Shown here: in pieces, positions 61,055 to 64,000 of the stretch
Layout: every line of letters begins with the position of its first letter
Numbering within the stretch: the stretch's first letter is position 1
Source: Saprospiraceae bacterium
Lineage (GTDB): Bacteria > Bacteroidota > Bacteroidia > Chitinophagales > Saprospiraceae
DNA: 64,000 nucleotides
Assembly: GCA_016714895.1 (NCBI GenBank)
Contig: JADKBV010000001.1
Span: 248,001-312,000, forward strand
Direction of reading: 5' to 3'
Program-made: the position numbers and the translations under genes
The notes under the pieces: generated by a model
Database searches by the model: none
Told to the model about the DNA's origin: nothing
The model's input: only the letters and a program-made list of their open reading frames with translations

Positions 61055-62125
61055 ATGGCTTCAAAATTTCGACCCGGTGTATTGTTTGGTGACGAAGTGA
61101 CCGAATTATTACACGATGCAAACATCAATGACTATGCTATTCCGGCAGTTAATGTCGTAGGTACCAATACCGTAAATGCTGCTTTAGAGACAGCAAAAAA
61201 TGTTAATAGTCCGATCATTATTCAATTCAGTAACGGAGGGGCTTCATTTTATGCCGGAAAAGGGTTGAGCAATGAAAACCAAAAAGCATCCATTCTTGGT
61301 GGCATTGCCGGCGCATTACACGTACACCAGCTGGCAGAGGCATACGGAATCCCGGTGATTCTTCATACGGACCATTGTGCCAAAAATTTACTTCCCTGGG
61401 TTGACGGACTTCTTGAAGCCAGCGAAAAACATTATGAAAATTTCGGACATCCGCTGTATAGTTCTCATATGTTGGATTTGTCTGAAGAAGATATTCACGA
61501 AAACATCAGTATTTGTAAAGATTACCTGGCCAGAATGGAATCTATGGGCATGACACTTGAAATCGAATTGGGTGTCACCGGCGGAGAAGAAGATGGTGTG
61601 GACAATAGTGGAATAGATAGCTCCAGGTTATATACTCAACCATCAGAAGTCGCATACGCTTACGAAGAACTGAGTAAAATATCTCCTCGTTTTACCATTG
61701 CTGCAGCTTTTGGTAATGTACATGGAGTCTACAAACCCGGTAATGTGTCTTTAAAACCGATTATACTGAAAAATTCTCAGGATTATGTTCAGGAAAAATA
61801 TCAGACCGGACCGAATCCAATCAACTTCGTTTTTCACGGAGGTAGCGGCTCTTCCAGAGAAGAAATAAGAGAGGCGATTACCTACGGTGCCATCAAAATG
61901 AACATTGACACGGACACTCAATGGGCTTTTTGGGAAGGGATTAAGGATTATTACGAAAGTAAAAAAGCCTATCTCCAGGGTCAAATCGGAAATCCGGAAG
62001 GAGATGATAAACCAAATAAAAAGGTTTACGATCCAAGAGTATGGCTGAGATCCGCAGAGTCAACCTTTATCAAACGATTGACATTAGCTTATGAAGATTT
62101 GAATTGTATAAACAGAAATGTGTAA
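61055..62125 (+). CDS. fbaA: Class II fructose-bisphosphate aldolase
   Basis: The 356-residue enzyme splits fructose 1,6-bisphosphate into two triose phosphates. Zinc-site motifs include HTDHCAK (near residue 108), SSHMLDLSEED, GGEEDGVDNSGI, FGNVHGVYKPGN and FVFHGGSGSS, matching the E. coli-type class IIA enzyme. It follows trxB by 21 bases. A strong terminator sits 40 bases after its stop. Confidence 0.95.
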   Translation: MASKFRPGVLFGDEVTELLHDANINDYAIPAVNVVGTNTVNAALETAKNVNSPIIIQFSNGGASFYAGKGLSNENQKASILGGIAGALHVHQLAEAYGIPVILHTDHCAKNLLPWVDGLLEASEKHYENFGHPLYSSHMLDLSEEDIHENISICKDYLARMESMGMTLEIELGVTGGEEDGVDNSGIDSSRLYTQPSEVAYAYEELSKISPRFTIAAAFGNVHGVYKPGNVSLKPIILKNSQDYVQEKYQTGPNPINFVFHGGSGSSREEIREAITYGAIKMNIDTDTQWAFWEGIKDYYESKKAYLQGQIGNPEGDDKPNKKVYDPRVWLRSAESTFIKRLTLAYEDLNCINRNV

Positions 62126-62164
62126 TCAAAATTGACTTTTTTTTTTACAGTATCTGATTATAAA

Positions 62165-62203
62165 AAAAAAAGACCTGATTTGAATAAAATCAGGTCTTTT
62201 TTT
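62165..62203. terminator. 17-bp bidirectional terminator between fbaA and sppA
   Basis: Arms 62165-62181 and 62187-62203 (core AGACCTGATTT and its complement, flanked by A and T runs) form a perfect stem with a 5-base loop. It ends fbaA on plus and sppA on minus, with A7/T7 tracts on either side. Confidence 0.92.
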
Positions 62204-62248
62204 ATTTAAAGTTAATAAAATTGATTGAAATTTAATGTTTTCCTCCTT

Positions 62249-64000
62249 TTAATTAAAATAAGGTATAAACGGCAATCTTGCCTGAACTCTTTTGGTATCC
62301 AAAATCTTTCTGCTTTCGCGAATGAAATTAAATGCTGCTTTTTCTTCCTCTGAAACAAACATGTTGATAACCTCTTCCTCTTGTGATTTGTTTAGCTCCC
62401 GCATGATTTCAGACAAAAAGTCAACCTTTACGGAAGGATATTCGGTAACAGAATATTTTTCTATCTTAGCCAATTCTTTTGCCTTATTGATGGCAAAATC
62501 CAAATTTCCCAACTCATCAACCAATCCAAGTTCGACGGCTCTTTTTCCTGTCCAGACCCGTCCTCTTGCAATTATTTTGGTACTGTCTATAGACAAATTT
62601 CTGCCTTTGCTGACTCTGTCCAAAAATAAATCATAAATATCAAGGACTGATTCCTGCATCAAAACTTTTTCTTTTTCGGACAATTCCTGAAACGGACTTA
62701 AAGCTATCGACAAATCGTTGGTTTTTACGGTGTCAAAACGCAATCCAAGTTTGTCCTGAGTTAATGTTTTTACATTCGGAAACATCGTGAATACGCCAAT
62801 AGAACCTGTCAATGTATTGGGTTGAGCAACGATGTAATCAGCTCCACATGCAATATAATACCCACCTGATGCTGCGTAATCTCCGAATGAAGCTACTACC
62901 GGAATGTTTTTGGCTTTTAATTTTTGAACATAATCCCAAATAACTTCTGACGTAAATGCATCACCACCCGGGGAGTTTACTCTGAGAACAACAGCTTTTA
63001 CTTTTTCGTCTTCAAGAATTTTAGAAAATATTTTGCTGTATTTATTTTTTGTAATAACCCCTTTGGCATCATCGCCAAATGAAATTTCGCCTTCAGCATA
63101 GACAATGGCTATTTTTTCTTTTCCTTTCTTTTCCTCAATTTCTACCACATCCCTGTATTTTCCTAAAGAAATTAAGGAAAGTTCTTTTTTATCCTCAACT
63201 CCCAGTTTTGTTTTCAGGAAGGTTTCAAAATCGCTTTTTTGCATTAATACATCGACAAGTTTGTGTGATAAAGCAGATTTTGCTGATCTACCCGCAAATT
63301 GATTCATGATGGAATCAAGTTCTATTGCATTGATTTTTCTGTTTTCCTCCAAAGTTTTGGCCATAAGGGCTTTCATATCATAAAGAAACTCCTTGATTTG
63401 CAATCTGTTTTCGTCACTCATTTTTTCTGATCGGAAAGGTTCGGATGCACTTTTAAAATCGCCGGCATAAAAAACTTCCATTTTAATCCCCAACTTGTCC
63501 ATCGTCCCTTTAAAAAACGGAACCATCGATCCGAATCCTCTTAAATCAACCAAACCCTGAGGATTTAAAAACATTGAATCTGCGACTGAACACAAAAAGT
63601 ATGAAGATTGGCTGTGGGCATTGGCATAACTATAAATGAACTTGCCGCTTTTTTTAAATTCGTTCAGTTCCTGGATAATAGTATACAGACTGGATTGGCC
63701 CATACTGATATTGTTATTTTCCAGATATATTCCTTTGATTTTGTCATCGGTAGCTGCATGTCTGATCAATTCAACAATTCTTTGTAAACCAATAGTTTCT
63801 TCTTGGGAACCAAAAACAAAACCATCATCGGTTTGATTGCCTGATTTTTCAGGAACAACACCTTCCAATGTAAGATGAAGTACTGAATTCTTTTTATAAT
63901 ATGAAGTTTTACTTGTTGATCCGAAAGTAACAGAAAGAACTATAACAATAGCTATTAAAGCAAAAGAGACGATGACACCAAGACATGATCCTAATAATGA
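62249..64000 (-). CDS. sppA: Signal peptide peptidase SppA (67K type), 5' end cut by window edge
   Basis: The open frame continues past 63868 (a TTG) to the window edge, with an N-terminal TM segment (CLGVIVSFALIAIVIVLSV) just inside it, so the true start lies beyond 64000. Both S49 peptidase halves are present. The catalytic lysine is in YAGDFKSASEPFR of the first half, and the serine in FGDYAASGGYYIACGAD of the second. It cuts remnant signal peptides in the inner membrane. The fragment has about 583 residues. It converges with fbaA. Confidence 0.94.
   Translation of the reverse strand, partial: SLLGSCLGVIVSFALIAIVIVLSVTFGSTSKTSYYKKNSVLHLTLEGVVPEKSGNQTDDGFVFGSQEETIGLQRIVELIRHAATDDKIKGIYLENNNISMGQSSLYTIIQELNEFKKSGKFIYSYANAHSQSSYFLCSVADSMFLNPQGLVDLRGFGSMVPFFKGTMDKLGIKMEVFYAGDFKSASEPFRSEKMSDENRLQIKEFLYDMKALMAKTLEENRKINAIELDSIMNQFAGRSAKSALSHKLVDVLMQKSDFETFLKTKLGVEDKKELSLISLGKYRDVVEIEEKKGKEKIAIVYAEGEISFGDDAKGVITKNKYSKIFSKILEDEKVKAVVLRVNSPGGDAFTSEVIWDYVQKLKAKNIPVVASFGDYAASGGYYIACGADYIVAQPNTLTGSIGVFTMFPNVKTLTQDKLGLRFDTVKTNDLSIALSPFQELSEKEKVLMQESVLDIYDLFLDRVSKGRNLSIDSTKIIARGRVWTGKRAVELGLVDELGNLDFAINKAKELAKIEKYSVTEYPSVKVDFLSEIMRELNKSQEEEVINMFVSEEEKAAFNFIRESRKILDTKRVQARLPFIPYFN

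Noticed and set aside
1..64000. rRNA, tRNA, CRISPR, insertion sequences, prophage
   Set aside because: No cloverleaf-like segments, repeat-spacer arrays, transposase or phage proteins were seen in any translated frame or gap.

Overview
This window is an AT-rich, densely coded chromosomal segment from a member of the phylum Bacteroidota, most likely the Saprospiria or a close relative (lineage inferred from gene content, not from a database search). The evidence is direct: two secreted proteins end in type IX secretion (T9SS) type A sorting domains; a primary sigma factor lacks region 1.1; many genes start a short distance after a TAnnTTTG box, the Bacteroidota -7 promoter element, and lack a Shine-Dalgarno sequence; lipoproteins are numerous; and bacillithiol genes of the bshB1/bshC type, a SLC45-like sugar transporter and an ExbB-ExbD-ExbD-TonB cluster are present. 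I see no rRNA, tRNA, CRISPR array, insertion sequence, phage gene or obvious genomic island. Layout, 1-16 kb: a radical SAM protein cut by the left edge, bshB1, murB, an outer-membrane-like protein, an MsbA-like ABC exporter, a PD-(D/E)XK-like protein, a large unrecognised protein that may be a derelict superfamily 1 helicase, pdxJ, an MDR oxidoreductase, an esterase, an exported thioredoxin, bshC and accD (overlapping tail to tail), a lipoprotein and a START-like protein. Layout, 16-32 kb: rpoD, an exported rhodanese, an MmcQ/YjbR protein, a frameshifted FAD oxidoreductase, ctlX, a queuosine-precursor transporter, a SixA-like phosphatase, a 37-codon ORF with its own terminator, dusB and a CCA-adding enzyme, an MFS sugar transporter with an alpha-amylase, a DUF6438 lipoprotein, a tandem ABC ATPase and miaA. 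Layout, 32-64 kb: plsC, an isoaspartyl peptidase, two NlpC/P60-like or DUF1460 cell-wall proteins, two large T9SS cargo proteins, the exb/ton cluster, YfhO, a flippase, a PLP enzyme, ferritin, a GT-C/TPR protein with a Dpm1-like glycosyltransferase, an OmpH lipoprotein, a sugar nucleotidyltransferase, a frameshifted lipoprotein, adenine deaminase, trxB, fbaA and the 3' part of sppA. How the genes work together: bshB1 and bshC supply two of the three bacillithiol steps, alongside trxB, an exported thioredoxin and a rhodanese, so thiol chemistry is well represented. dusB, cca, miaA and the queuosine-precursor transporter form a scattered tRNA-maturation group. The MFS transporter and amylase look like a small maltodextrin-use operon. 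YfhO, a flippase, a GT-C/TPR protein, a Dpm1-like transferase and a nucleotidyltransferase between 44 and 56 kb look like cell-surface glycan or protein-glycosylation functions. Most genes are housekeeping. The more unusual signals are the P-loop-less helicase-like protein beside a PD-(D/E)XK protein, a short terminated ORF at 22.3 kb, a strand-specific terminator far from any gene at 14.66 kb, two genes broken by single-base deficits in homopolymers (possibly assembly errors), TTG-started miaA and cca, and a consistent pattern of very short leaders behind -7 boxes.
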